Assembly: GCA_016208495.1 (NCBI GenBank)
Contig: JACQXX010000147.1
Span: 1-32,463 of the forward strand
DNA from: Acidobacteriota bacterium
Lineage (GTDB): Bacteria > Acidobacteriota > Blastocatellia > Chloracidobacteriales > Chloracidobacteriaceae
Direction: 5' to 3'
DNA: 32,463 bases
Below, in pieces: positions 18,028 to 26,117 of this stretch; position 1 is the stretch's first letter; each line of letters starts with the position of its first letter. The notes under the pieces were generated by a model. It did no database searches, had not been told where the DNA came from, and saw only the letters and a program-made list of their open reading frames with translations. The position numbers and the translations under genes were made by a program.

Positions 18028-19941
18028 ATGACCAACCACCTTGCCAATCTTGGTGTTTCGGTTCTGTTTTTCTTCCTGTTTTATTCGCTTGGAACCATTT
18101 GCCGAAGAAAAATTCTTAGCTCAGACGACCGGCTTTTTTTTCTTCCATTTGATATTGGCTTTGGCGCAATTCTGGTCTCGCTGGTGATGTTTGGGCTGGG
18201 AATCTTTCACCTCTTCACCCCACTGGTTGGGAAAATCTGGCTTGGTTTCAGCATCATCTCGCTTTTCAATCCACCTCTATGGAAAACAGTTCGGGCGGCG
18301 GTTTCCCAACTGCACCATATTCCTAAACCAGCCTATCCATTGATTGCTTTATCCGGAATTTTGCTGGCCATGGCGGTTATGTCTGCCTTGGGACCACCAA
18401 GTACCAAAGATGATTTGGTTTATCACTTGCAGGTGCCCAAAGCCTATTTTCAACATCAGGGGTTTTTGGAATTCCCGTCAAATATTTACTCTTACTTCCC
18501 TTATCTCGGGGAAATGCTGTATCTGGCTGGCATGATGGCTGGCAGCGACCGGGTTCCAGCCCTGCTCCATTGTGGATTTGGGCTTTGTGTTTTCCTGGCA
18601 ATCTATCTTTTTGCCCGCCAGTTAGGGGTTTCAAAGCTTGGAAGCTGGGTGGCTGTGGCAGCGGTCGCAACCACATCGGTGGTTTGGAGAGAAATGGGAA
18701 CAGCCTATGTTGATGTCTTGCTGACCCTCTTTGTCTTGCTTGGGTTGATGTCTTTATTTGAATGGCCTGTCACACGTCACAACCGATGGATGATCATGAT
18801 TGGCGTGGCGCTGGGTGCGGCCTATTCGGTAAAAATCTCAGCCCTTGTCTTTTTCCCACTGTTCTTTTTGGTGTATTTGTTTTTACTTCGTCAACAGGCA
18901 AATCAATCTGGAGTTGAGATTTCCATCAGGGAGGTCGTGACGGCCAGTGTGGTGGTTGGCCTGACGGCTGCCGTGATCATGCTGCCGTGGATGGCGCGCA
19001 GTTTTTACCTGACCCACAATCCAGTCTTTCCGTTCCTGTTTGGGATCTTTCCAACCCAAAGCACCGGGTGGGATGCCCAGCGAGCGGCAGATTACGCACT
19101 GTATCTTCAGGGGTATGGAAGTCCTGACAAAAATCTGCTGGATTATCTGCTGCTTCCATTCAAAATTTCACTCTTTGGTCAATATGAAGTCCCAGAACGA
19201 TATGATGCGGTGGTAGGAATTTTTTACCTGTTATTTCTCCCAGCGTTGTTCACGATTCGGCTATGGGGAGCGCAGATTCGCCTGTTGTTGATTTTTGTCG
19301 GCGGTTACTGGGGATACTGGATGTTTTCAAGTCAGCAGGGGCGGTTTCTTCTGCCTTTATTTCCAGTACTGGCTATCTTAATTGTCTATAGTTTTGAACA
19401 GTGGAAGACAACGGTACGAGATCAAATTCAACCACAAATCCTTGATACAATTTTCTTTATGGTTTGTAGCCTCACCCTGATTTGGAATACAGTCCAGGTG
19501 GGTCAACTGTTTCACAAACTTGAATCCTGGCCCCTGCTGACTGGTCAAATCTCTGAGCCGGATTTTTTGCGATCAAAATTTCCGGAATATGCCTTGTTTG
19601 AATATATCAATCGTGAGTTGCCACCCACGGCAAAATTGTTTCTGGTTTACACGGGAAACCGGACTTACTACCTCGAACGCCCATTTTTGACGGCCTATGT
19701 TTTTGAGGACTTTGCCTTTATCCAACTGGTTATGACCTCAGCCAACGCTGATGAAATGGCTGCCAAATTGCACCAGCAGGGCGTGACTCATGTGTTGATC
19801 AATCCCCGATTTCTCGTTGATCCGACCCTCAATCCGTTTCAAACTTCGGCTGAACAGCAACGCGCGAAGGATTTCTTGACCAAATCCTGCCAATCCTTGA
19901 AGTCAGCCAATGGATTGATCCTGCTTAAACTCAATGAGTAA
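18028..19941 (+). CDS. GT-C (GT39/PMT-like) membrane glycosyltransferase
   Basis: A 637-residue polytopic protein with about 11-13 hydrophobic segments and a soluble C-terminal tail (about 500-637). GT-C enzymes transfer sugars from polyprenyl-phosphate donors on the outer face of the membrane and carry an acidic motif in the first extracytoplasmic loop. Here it is PSTKDDLVYHLQVPKAYF, with Asp128-Asp129, followed by NIYSYFPYLGEMLYLAGM as in PMT_2/ArnT-type proteins. The AYSVKISALVFFPLFFLVY segment is also typical. The start ATG lacks a strong ribosome site. Together with the next two genes it forms a plus-strand cluster that may decorate lipid, protein or polysaccharide. The acceptor is unknown. 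Confidence 0.75.
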   Translation: MTNHLANLGVSVLFFFLFYSLGTICRRKILSSDDRLFFLPFDIGFGAILVSLVMFGLGIFHLFTPLVGKIWLGFSIISLFNPPLWKTVRAAVSQLHHIPKPAYPLIALSGILLAMAVMSALGPPSTKDDLVYHLQVPKAYFQHQGFLEFPSNIYSYFPYLGEMLYLAGMMAGSDRVPALLHCGFGLCVFLAIYLFARQLGVSKLGSWVAVAAVATTSVVWREMGTAYVDVLLTLFVLLGLMSLFEWPVTRHNRWMIMIGVALGAAYSVKISALVFFPLFFLVYLFLLRQQANQSGVEISIREVVTASVVVGLTAAVIMLPWMARSFYLTHNPVFPFLFGIFPTQSTGWDAQRAADYALYLQGYGSPDKNLLDYLLLPFKISLFGQYEVPERYDAVVGIFYLLFLPALFTIRLWGAQIRLLLIFVGGYWGYWMFSSQQGRFLLPLFPVLAILIVYSFEQWKTTVRDQIQPQILDTIFFMVCSLTLIWNTVQVGQLFHKLESWPLLTGQISEPDFLRSKFPEYALFEYINRELPPTAKLFLVYTGNRTYYLERPFLTAYVFEDFAFIQLVMTSANADEMAAKLHQQGVTHVLINPRFLVDPTLNPFQTSAEQQRAKDFLTKSCQSLKSANGLILLKLNE

Positions 19942-20006
19942 TACCATTTTGGAATGAAGCGGTCGTATTAGAAAACAGTCAAGTCATTCAATAAAATGAA
20001 CTTAGT

Positions 20007-20036
20007 GAACTACTGACTATTGACTACTGACTACAA
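20007..20036. repeat. Heptamer repeat, unit TGACTAC/TGACTAT
   Basis: About four 7-bp units lie in the 130-bp gap between the first GT-C-like gene and the next small gene. It is another sequence class of the heptamer repeats seen across the window. Confidence 0.75.
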
Positions 20037-20071
20037 ACTGGTATCACCCTGGCCCACTTTTGAAGGAAAAT

Positions 20072-20509
20072 ATGAGCCAATCCTGGTCTGACAAACACTT
20101 TCGGAAACAACGAGCTTTCACTTTACTCACTCTCCTGGCAACCGGGCTGGTTATGTCTGGTCTTTTTAAAATGATCCAGCTTACCCGAGAAGGTCCGATA
20201 CAGGATGCAGTTTCGATTTATGAACACCGGCTTGCTGGAGTAAAAATGGCCCTCCCGAAAAAAGGAACGCTGGGATACTTGAGCTACCCGCCGTTAACCG
20301 ACTTAATGGCTGATCGAATTGAAACTCAAAAGTATTTTTTGTCGGTGTATGTGTTGTCTCCGGTTCTGCTTGATTATCAACACGACCACCAGTTGTACCT
20401 CGGTAATTTTGAAGAAGGAGTTCCACCTGGATTTCTTGAAGCCCAAAGATTGCTTGTGGTTCAGGATTTTGGAAATGGAGTGTTACTTCTCAAGAAGGGA
20501 GCCCACTAA
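20072..20509 (+). CDS. Small membrane-anchored protein of the GT cluster, function unknown
   Basis: A 145-residue protein with one N-terminal membrane segment (about 17-38: FTLLTLLATGLVMSGLFKMI) and a soluble domain with YLSYPPLTDLMADRIETQKYFLSVYVLSPVLLD split over two pieces. The C-terminal pattern resembles the soluble tail of GT-C accessory proteins, but I recognise no family. GAAGGAAAA lies just before ATG 20072. Its TAA stop shares one base with the next ATG (20507-20511, TAATG), so the downstream glycosyltransferase is translationally coupled. This suggests a subunit or accessory protein of that enzyme. Confidence 0.7.
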   Translation: MSQSWSDKHFRKQRAFTLLTLLATGLVMSGLFKMIQLTREGPIQDAVSIYEHRLAGVKMALPKKGTLGYLSYPPLTDLMADRIETQKYFLSVYVLSPVLLDYQHDHQLYLGNFEEGVPPGFLEAQRLLVVQDFGNGVLLLKKGAH

Positions 20510-21930
20510 TGGCGCTGATTGGGTTGCTGGTTCCCGGATTGCTTGGATTTGCTATCGTCGGGTTGCTCTGGCCAAAAGAAGAAAAACTCGGTTCATCAAT
20601 GCTTTTGAAAATTTGCCTGGCGTTTGGATTAGGGTCTGGGTTGACATCGGGTACCTACTTTTTATGGCTGGCACTGATCGGAGTCCCAGGGTCTCTATAC
20701 TATGGCGTGGAGGTGGCACTGACTCTGCTTTTGCTGGCAACACTTGGGTATATCGCTCGGAAGAATGCGGCGACCAGTTCGGTTTCCTGCGTTTTGGATG
20801 TGCCGCCAACCACCTCATCAAACGCAGTTTTGTCCTACAGTTTTGTGATTGCCCTGGGAGTTGCAGCTATTTCTTTCTTCTGTTTGCTGGTCTGGAATCC
20901 ACACGGAGAGTGGGATGGCTGGGCGATCTGGAACCTTCGGGCCAGGTATTTGTTTCGGAGCGGCCTTGAGTGGAAACAGACATTTTCGCCCATCTTGAAA
21001 TGGTCGCACCCAGATTATCCGCTTGGAATTCCAGCCAGTATTTCCCGATGCTGGACAATGATGAGGGCTGAAACGGTTGCTGTTTCTCAATGTCTGGCAA
21101 CAGTGTACACGGCGGGAACAGTAGGATTGCTTTTTGCCGCCCTGGCACGGCTCAGGTCCCAAAGCCAGGCCATGCTCGCAGTTCTGGTCTTAATTGGATT
21201 TCCGCTTTTTGTGGCTCAGGGAGCGTCACAGTATGCCGATGTTCCCCTGGGGTTTTTCTACCTGGCGACTGTGGTGTTGATTGGTTTGTACTATGACTTG
21301 AGCGAACGTAACCCTGGCCTGCTCGTCCTGGCTGGAATGATGGCCGGACTGGCGGCCTGGACCAAAAATGAGGGAATTCCCTTTTTAATGATTGCTTTCT
21401 TTGCCCTGGCTGTCGGGTTAACCTGGAAAAAAGAAGTCAACTCAGCAGTGAGTCACTTTCTGACGTTTTGCCTGGGCGCCCTGCCCGGCATTCTGATCCT
21501 GATCTATTTTAAACTCTACCTGGCGCCTCCAAATTACCTGACCCAGAATTCGGGACTGGGTGACAAACTGGCCAGAGTCATTGATCCAGGACGTATTTTG
21601 CAGATTCTGCAGGCTTTTTTTTCTGAAATTACATTTGCCTACCTGATTCCGGTGTTGGTGGTATATGCCCTGGTTGTCGGGTTCCGCCTGGAATCACGAC
21701 TCATCCGACCACTCCTTATTTCAGCCGGTATTTTGCTGTTCACCCTCATCGGGTATTTTTTGGTTTATCTCATCACTCCACTTGACCTCACCTGGCAACT
21801 GGCCAACTCAGTCAACCGGTTATTTATGCAATTATGGCCGAGCTTTCTGTTTTTGTTCTTTTTGATGGTCAGTGGCCCCGAACAGGAAAAGAAGCCAGAC
21901 CTGGAACCATTGACTCCTCCTTCAACTTAA
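20509..21930 (+). CDS. GT-C-like polytopic membrane protein, probable glycosyltransferase
   Basis: A 473-residue protein with about 11 hydrophobic segments. After four helices comes the loop NPHGEWDGWAIWNLRARYLF, whose Asp136 sits where GT-C enzymes carry the catalytic acidic residue. Later segments AGMMAGLAAWTKNEGIPFLM and QGASQYADVPLGFFYLA are typical of bacterial PMT_2/ArnT-like proteins, where the K-N-E patch follows a helix. Translation is coupled to the preceding small gene. Its stop TAA overlaps the rtcR stop on the other strand at 21927-21930, leaving no room for a dedicated terminator. Substrate unknown. Confidence 0.7.
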   Translation: MALIGLLVPGLLGFAIVGLLWPKEEKLGSSMLLKICLAFGLGSGLTSGTYFLWLALIGVPGSLYYGVEVALTLLLLATLGYIARKNAATSSVSCVLDVPPTTSSNAVLSYSFVIALGVAAISFFCLLVWNPHGEWDGWAIWNLRARYLFRSGLEWKQTFSPILKWSHPDYPLGIPASISRCWTMMRAETVAVSQCLATVYTAGTVGLLFAALARLRSQSQAMLAVLVLIGFPLFVAQGASQYADVPLGFFYLATVVLIGLYYDLSERNPGLLVLAGMMAGLAAWTKNEGIPFLMIAFFALAVGLTWKKEVNSAVSHFLTFCLGALPGILILIYFKLYLAPPNYLTQNSGLGDKLARVIDPGRILQILQAFFSEITFAYLIPVLVVYALVVGFRLESRLIRPLLISAGILLFTLIGYFLVYLITPLDLTWQLANSVNRLFMQLWPSFLFLFFLMVSGPEQEKKPDLEPLTPPST

Positions 21931-23540
21931 CCCTGGTCAGTTCCAGTCGTTATATCTGCCCAGGAAAGATCAAACTTCGCGAGGTATTTCCGCAACCGGT
22001 CGGCGTCGTTGGCATTTTTCTTCTCAAGGCGCGAATGGGCAAAGAGTTCGCGGCCAGCCTCGGAAATGGATCGGGCTTCACGACATACTTTGAGCACATC
22101 TTCGAGCTGAACCCGGTCAAACCGATCCAGGGTAGCGCTTCGTTCTGGTCCGAGCACTTTTTCAACCAGCGAATCGGCTTTCCCCTCCGATGGCAATCGC
22201 CACGATTCGCGGAGTCGGCCCAGCTCCTCTTCAACTTCGGCGAGCGAAATCCGGCCTCCATCGGCCAGGGTCGCCATGCGGGTAATGGCGGCGTTTAAAT
22301 CGCGAAAATTCCCGGCCCAGCGGCCTTCCACCGAAGTGGCAAATGATAAAAATCGCTGGCGGGCTTCTTTATTGATCGTCACCCGGTTGCCCGTAAACCG
22401 GGCGAATTGTTCGAGTTCATATTGCAGATTCGGTTCGATATCTTCAAACCGGTCTTTGAGTCCCGGTAGCCGAAAGGTCCAGAGATTGATGCGGGCCAGT
22501 AAATCTTCGCGGAAGTTGCCTTCGTGGACCTGACTGGTCAAGTCACGGTTGGTACCGGCAATCAACAGGAAATCGCTGCGGACTTCGTGATCGGCACCCA
22601 GCGGCATAAACACCTTTTCTTCCAGCGCCCGCAGCAGCATCGCCTGTTCGTCAACGCCCAGCTCTCCGATTTCATCCAGAAACAGCAATCCACCATCCGC
22701 CACACGCAGCAATCCGGGCCGGTTTTGCATCGCTCCGGTAAATGCACCTTTGACGTGGCCAAACAACGTAGACATCGCCGTATCGCCCCGCAGTGTCGCG
22801 CAGTTGACATCCACAAACTTCCCCGAAACCAGATGCCGCCCTTTTTTCAACTCATAAATGCGTTTGGCAAGCTGCGACTTCCCTGCCCCCGTCGGTCCCA
22901 TCAACAGAATTGGCGCCCGCGACACAATCGCCACCCGTTCGATTTGCTCGATCATCCGGTTAAAGCTGGCGTTACGGGTTTCAATGCCTGACTTGAGAAA
23001 ACTCTGGCTTTCCTGCTGTTCCTGGCGAAACCGCGAAGCAAGCTGGTCATACTTCGAAAGATCCAGGTCAATAACACTAAATTCGCCCGGATGATCGCCT
23101 CGAAACCGTTTGGACGGCGAGGTTTGAAGCAAGTTTGCCGGAAAGTGACGCGATTCAGTCAGCAAAAACATACAGATTTGCGCCACGTGCGTCCCGGTCG
23201 TGAGATGGATCAGATAGTCCTCGTGTTCGATATCAAACGGATACTGGCGGGCAAAATCGTGGAGCGTCCCGTACACCTGGCCAAAATCCCAGGGATCTTC
23301 GAAATCAATTTTCACCAGCCTGACTTCGGTTTCAGGTGACACTGACTGGATGTCGCCTTTGATGGTTTCGGCCAGTTCGGCGAACTTTTCCTGATAGAGC
23401 AACTCAAACCGATGGACCAGCAGGTTTTCGTGCTGGCACACGGCCACTGTTGGCCGCCAGCGTTCCCATCGCGTCGGACCTTTCCCGCCATCCAGTGTTG
23501 GCCCAAGCAACCCAATCACGACTGTTTGCAGAACGGTCAT
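21927..23540 (-). CDS. rtcR: RtcR, CARF-domain sigma54 activator of the RNA-repair operon
   Basis: A 537-residue bacterial enhancer-binding protein. Residues 1-180 are the RtcR CARF-type sensor domain (TVVIGLLGPTLDGGKGP, and YLIHLTTGTHVAQICMFLL near 109-127). The AAA+ domain has Walker A GPTGAGKS (215-222), the sigma54-contacting GAFTGA loop (265-270) and Walker B LLFLDE (285-290). The C-terminal ~60 residues contain the DNA-binding helix-turn-helix (VCREARSISEAGRELF). In enterobacteria the CARF domain restrains the ATPase until an RNA-end ligand is bound; RtcR then activates rtcBA transcription. Here it is divergent from a matching -24/-12 promoter 145 bp away, so the regulatory circuit is complete in the window. 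All catalytic motifs are intact. The ligand cannot be told from sequence. Confidence 0.95.
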   Translation of the reverse strand: MTVLQTVVIGLLGPTLDGGKGPTRWERWRPTVAVCQHENLLVHRFELLYQEKFAELAETIKGDIQSVSPETEVRLVKIDFEDPWDFGQVYGTLHDFARQYPFDIEHEDYLIHLTTGTHVAQICMFLLTESRHFPANLLQTSPSKRFRGDHPGEFSVIDLDLSKYDQLASRFRQEQQESQSFLKSGIETRNASFNRMIEQIERVAIVSRAPILLMGPTGAGKSQLAKRIYELKKGRHLVSGKFVDVNCATLRGDTAMSTLFGHVKGAFTGAMQNRPGLLRVADGGLLFLDEIGELGVDEQAMLLRALEEKVFMPLGADHEVRSDFLLIAGTNRDLTSQVHEGNFREDLLARINLWTFRLPGLKDRFEDIEPNLQYELEQFARFTGNRVTINKEARQRFLSFATSVEGRWAGNFRDLNAAITRMATLADGGRISLAEVEEELGRLRESWRLPSEGKADSLVEKVLGPERSATLDRFDRVQLEDVLKVCREARSISEAGRELFAHSRLEKKNANDADRLRKYLAKFDLSWADITTGTDQG

Positions 23541-23684
23541 ATCTATTTCTCTACTTTACCTAGAAAATTTTCGAAGAATGATCAAACCATATTTCCTACC
23601 AAAAAGCAAAAACACCAACTAAAAAATAAATATTCCTTTTATTATCAGTTATTTAAAAAATATTTTCAAAAATCTTAGTACGTC

Positions 23685-23700
23685 TGGCACGCCCTGTGCA
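23685..23700 (+). promoter_or_regulatory. Sigma54 (-24/-12) promoter of the ro60-Y RNA-rtcB-rtcA operon
   Basis: TGGCACGCCCTGTGCA matches the sigma54 consensus TGGCACG-N4-TTGCW with one mismatch. The invariant GG (23686-23687) and GC (23698-23699) are exactly 12 bp apart. The predicted start is near 23711, giving a 148-nt leader to ro60. The divergent neighbour is RtcR, the expected activator. The upstream 23541-23684 stretch is very AT-rich and should hold the RtcR enhancer sites, but I could not define them. Confidence 0.88.
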
Positions 23701-23733
23701 CTATGGAAAGACATCGGAATGAAACGATCTTAG

Positions 23734-23828
23734 AATTATGAATTATGAATTATGAATTATGAAGAGGTTATCTGATTGAAGATGAAAGAGTTGTCTTTCT
23801 CATAACTCATCATTCATCCCTCATAATT
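23734..23828 (+). promoter_or_regulatory. Foldable 5' leader of ro60 with four AATTATG heptamers
   Basis: Four perfect AATTATG units (23734-23761) open the leader. The last pairs with CATAATT at 23822-23828. Inside, GAGGTTAT (23764-23771) can pair with ATAACTC (23802-23808), and GAAAGA-GTTG-TCTTTC forms a tip hairpin (23784-23799). The ribosome site (AAGGAG, 23844-23849) lies outside the hairpin. This could stabilise the mRNA; a regulatory role is only inference. Confidence 0.5.
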
Positions 23829-23858
23829 GGTATACCTTGTCCGAAGGAGAACATCACA

Positions 23859-25412
23859 ATGGCAAACAAAAACTTGTTTCAGTCACTTCCTGGCACCTTG
23901 ATTCCACAGACCAACGCCCTCAACAACGAGCGTGTACGGGCGTACCGCTTCAGCCCAAAACATCAGTTGGCGCAATACACGATCACTGGCTGTTTGAACA
24001 ACACATTTTATGCGTCAGCCGGACAGCAACTTGAGACCGTGTTGGAACTGTGCAAAACCATTGAACCCGAGTTCATTGCGAAAACCGCCGTGTACTGCCG
24101 TGAGCGTGGTTTTATGAAAGATATGCCGGCGCTGTTGACAGCGGTGCTTTCAACCAAAGACCGCGATGCCTTTGCCCGTGTGTTCCCTCGGGTGATTGAT
24201 AACGGCAAAATGCTCCGCAACTTCGTGCAGATGATGCGCTCAGGTGTGGTAGGCCGCAAATCACTGGGTTCATTGCCAAAACGGATGGTGCGCGAGTGGT
24301 TTGAGACTCGCACCGAAGATCAAATCTTCGATGCGTCGGTTGGTCAGAGCCCATCGTTTGCCGATATTTTGAAAATGGTTCACCCAAAACCACGCAACGA
24401 GCAGCGCGAAGCGTTGTTTGGCTACCTGATCGGTCGCGACATCAACAAAAACCTGTTGCCGGACCGCATCAAACTGTTTGAAGCCTACAAAGCCGGATAC
24501 CGGGCGGAAGTCCCAGACATTCCGTTCCAGATGTTGACGGCTCTGGAGTTGAAAACACCTGAATGGACAGCCATTGCCCGGAACGCTCCGTGGCAGATGA
24601 CCCGGATGAACCTGAACACATTTGCGCGGCATGGTGTATTTGCTCAGGAAGGAATGACTGAGTTGATTGCCAACCGGCTGCGTGATCCAAAAGCGGTGAA
24701 ACGGTCACGTGTGTTCCCATACCAGTTGATGACCGCGTTTATGTCAGCCGATGCCAGCGTTCCAGTCGCGGTTCGGGATGCGTTGCAAGATGCAATGGAA
24801 ATTGCCCTCGACAACGTGCCTGAGTTCAATGGAAAAGTGTATGTCCTGCCTGACGTGTCAGGTTCGATGTCATCACCGGTAACGGGCTACCGTCCAGGAG
24901 CAACCAGCGTGGTTCGGTGTATTGACGTAGCGGCACTGGTCGCAGCCGCCGTGTTGCGCCAGAATCCTCAAGCGGAAGTGATTCCATTTGAACACCGCGT
25001 CGTCAACATTGACATCAACCGGCGTGACTCAGTGATGACCAACGCCAAAAAACTGGCCTCAATTGGTGGTGGCGGAACGAGCTGCAGCGCGCCACTGGCG
25101 TTGCTCAACAGCCAGAAAGCCAAAGGTGATTTGGTGATCTACGTCTCAGACAACGAGTCCTGGGTAGACGCCAGCCGGGGTCGCGGAACAGCGACCATGA
25201 AAGAATGGGCAGTGTTCAAACAGCGCAACCCACGGGCGCGCATGGTGTGCATTGACATTCAGCCATACGGCACAACGCAGGCAGCCGAGGCCGAGGACAT
25301 CCTCAACATCGGCGGCTTCTCAGACCAGGTCTTTGACGTAATCAGCCTGTTCGCTCAAAACCAACTGGTGGCCGAGCACTGGGTTGGCGTCATCAATCAG
25401 GTGCAAATCTGA
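23859..25412 (+). CDS. rsr: Ro60 orthologue (TROVE domain plus vWA), Y RNA-binding protein
   Basis: A 517-residue Ro60/Rsr protein. Family members form a HEAT-repeat ring that binds Y RNA on its outside and the ends of misfolded or damaged RNA in its cavity. Bacterial Rsr works with exonucleases such as PNPase in RNA maturation and stress decay. The TROVE ring covers about 15-320 (for example YTITGCLNNTFYAS, ETVLELCKTIEPEFIAKTAVYCRERGFMKDMPALL split, TPEWTAIARNAPWQMTRMNL). The vWA domain (about 325-505) has a full MIDAS: DVSGS (Asp332, Ser334, Ser336), Thr407 in GGTS and Asp431 in SDNES. AAGGAG lies 9 nt before the ATG. It is the first gene after the sigma54 promoter, and the six Y RNAs lie immediately downstream, as in other rsr-yrl loci. 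Confidence 0.95.
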   Translation: MANKNLFQSLPGTLIPQTNALNNERVRAYRFSPKHQLAQYTITGCLNNTFYASAGQQLETVLELCKTIEPEFIAKTAVYCRERGFMKDMPALLTAVLSTKDRDAFARVFPRVIDNGKMLRNFVQMMRSGVVGRKSLGSLPKRMVREWFETRTEDQIFDASVGQSPSFADILKMVHPKPRNEQREALFGYLIGRDINKNLLPDRIKLFEAYKAGYRAEVPDIPFQMLTALELKTPEWTAIARNAPWQMTRMNLNTFARHGVFAQEGMTELIANRLRDPKAVKRSRVFPYQLMTAFMSADASVPVAVRDALQDAMEIALDNVPEFNGKVYVLPDVSGSMSSPVTGYRPGATSVVRCIDVAALVAAAVLRQNPQAEVIPFEHRVVNIDINRRDSVMTNAKKLASIGGGGTSCSAPLALLNSQKAKGDLVIYVSDNESWVDASRGRGTATMKEWAVFKQRNPRARMVCIDIQPYGTTQAAEAEDILNIGGFSDQVFDVISLFAQNQLVAEHWVGVINQVQI

Positions 25413-25415
25413 AAT

Positions 25416-25584
25416 CAGGGTTCGGGGTTGAAAAACCAGGGTTCAGGGTTCAGGGTTCAGGGTTCCGTTTCCCAGACTTCAAGGAAAATGTTCAACCCAA
25501 ATCAAGCTTCAGTACTGTTGTTACAACTCTGAAGCACAAGAACCAATTGAATTGAGAGACCCTGAACCCTGAACCCTGAACCCT
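25416..25584. repeat. Facing heptamer blocks (GGGTTCA)n and (CCCTGAA)n after ro60
   Basis: Forward heptamers lie at 25416-25429 and 25437-25465, and inverted heptamers at 25559-25584, flanking a 93-bp unique stretch. The blocks are complementary and could close a long hairpin between the ro60 stop and the first Y RNA. Confidence 0.88.
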
Positions 25585-25590
25585 AAAATT

Positions 25591-25655
25591 GGGCCGAATG
25601 CTGCCTGGGACTACATTTGATTAATGAACTGTCTCTTGCATTTCCTTGTCGGCCC
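25591..25655 (+). ncRNA. Minimal Y RNA lacking a tRNA-like domain (Y0)
   Basis: The 7-bp terminal stem GGGCCGA (25591-25597) / UCGGCCC (25649-25655) is perfect. It is followed by the conserved AUGC, and the second helix is formed by GGGAC (25606-25611 region) with GUCUC, plus UGC/GCA flanking a 2x2 internal loop. The UACAU and CCUUGUCG elements shared by all six RNAs are present. Only a ~19-nt loop replaces the ~90-nt tRNA-like domain of its neighbours. By analogy with Y RNA architecture this is a bare Ro60-binding module. It could be a processing end point, a competitor for Ro60, or an ancestor or remnant of the array. Confidence 0.75.
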
Positions 25656-25667
25656 TCCTTTTACATC

Positions 25668-25852
25668 AATTATGAATTATGAATTATGAATTATGAGTGA
25701 TACCGTCCTGGTCATATCATCGTGCCAGGGAAAAGTTAAACCTTTGAGAAAAATGTCTTTTCCCGCAATTCTGACCAAATAATAGTAAAAGTTAGTTTAT
25801 GACACCTTCACAAAATAACTTTTTCATAATTCATAATTCATAATTCATAATT
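25668..25852. repeat. Large inverted repeat of AATTATG heptamers enclosing a nested hairpin
   Basis: Four perfect AATTATG copies (25668-25695) face four perfect inverted copies (CATAATT, 25825-25852), giving 28-bp arms around 129 nt. Within the loop, GGGAAAAG (25728-25735) can pair with CTTTTCCC (25757-25764). It sits exactly between the minimal Y RNA and the first tRNA-like Y RNA. It resembles a barrier or terminator-like structure, though no U-run follows the inner hairpin. Confidence 0.8.
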
Positions 25853-25863
25853 CAAAAAGCCTG

Positions 25864-26006
25864 GTGACGAATGCTTGAAGGAACTACATTTAATTTGCCG
25901 GTCCCCGGTTCGAGTCCGGGCTGCGCCGCCACGATGGCGCAGTAGCTCAGTTGGTAGAGCAGCAGACTCGCTTCGGCGGGTTGTTTCTTCACCCCCTTGT
26001 CGTCAC
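25864..26006 (+). ncRNA. yrlA: Y RNA 1 with permuted Met-like tRNA domain (YrlA type)
   Basis: Terminal Ro60-binding stem GUGACGA (25864-25870) / UCGUCAC (26000-26006), and second stem UGAAGGAAC / GUUUCUUCA. The tRNA-like domain is in permuted order: T arm CCCGG-UUCGAGU-CCGGG (25904-25920), acceptor strand CUGCGCC, loop GCCACGAU, acceptor strand GGCGCAG (25936-25942), D arm GCUC-AGUUGGUA-GAGC (25945-25960). The acceptor loop keeps a GCCA that looks like discriminator plus CCA. GCAGA (25962-25966) can still pair with UUUGC (25894-25898) as an anticodon stem. The overall sequence most resembles elongator tRNA-Met. A UUCG-capped hairpin (25967-25980) is inserted where the anticodon loop would be. 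T and D loops keep UUC and GG, so the elbow contact should form. Confidence 0.9.
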
Positions 26007-26031
26007 TTCCTTCCAAATAACCAGAGAAAAA

Positions 26032-26105
26032 GTTCAGAGTCCCGCCTTCAGGCGGAATGAAATGATCGGGAAGACCTTTTACCGCCTAAAGGCGGGACTC
26101 TGAAC
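26032..26105. repeat. 74-bp palindromic REP/MITE-like element
   Basis: Arms of 24 bp (26032-26055 and 26082-26105) are inverted copies with one mismatch. Each arm contains its own small hairpin CCGCC-TTCA-GGCGG. The element sits between Y RNA 1 and Y RNA 2. It has no coding capacity. The nested palindrome is typical of REP-type repeats mobilised in trans, but copies elsewhere cannot be seen from this window. Confidence 0.8.
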
Positions 26106-26117
26106 AAGTTGAGTTTC

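Noticed and set aside
21927-23540. CARF-domain protein as part of a type III CRISPR or CBASS system
   Set aside because: The CARF domain is fused to a sigma54-activator AAA+ domain, which defines RtcR. No cas genes or cyclase genes are present in the window.
25728-25764. Intrinsic terminator after Y0
   Set aside because: The GGGAAAAG/CTTTTCCC hairpin has a 21-nt loop and no U-run afterwards, so a standard intrinsic terminator is unlikely.
25890-25966. An ordinary tRNA gene (Met-like) in Y RNA 1
   Set aside because: The 3' half precedes the 5' half, the acceptor stem is closed by a loop, and the anticodon loop is replaced by a hairpin and the Y stem. No standard cloverleaf can form in linear order.
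25875-26060. Short plus-strand reading frame over Y RNA 1
   Set aside because: Its peptide is the typical chance translation of tRNA-like sequence, and the region is fully explained as structured RNA.
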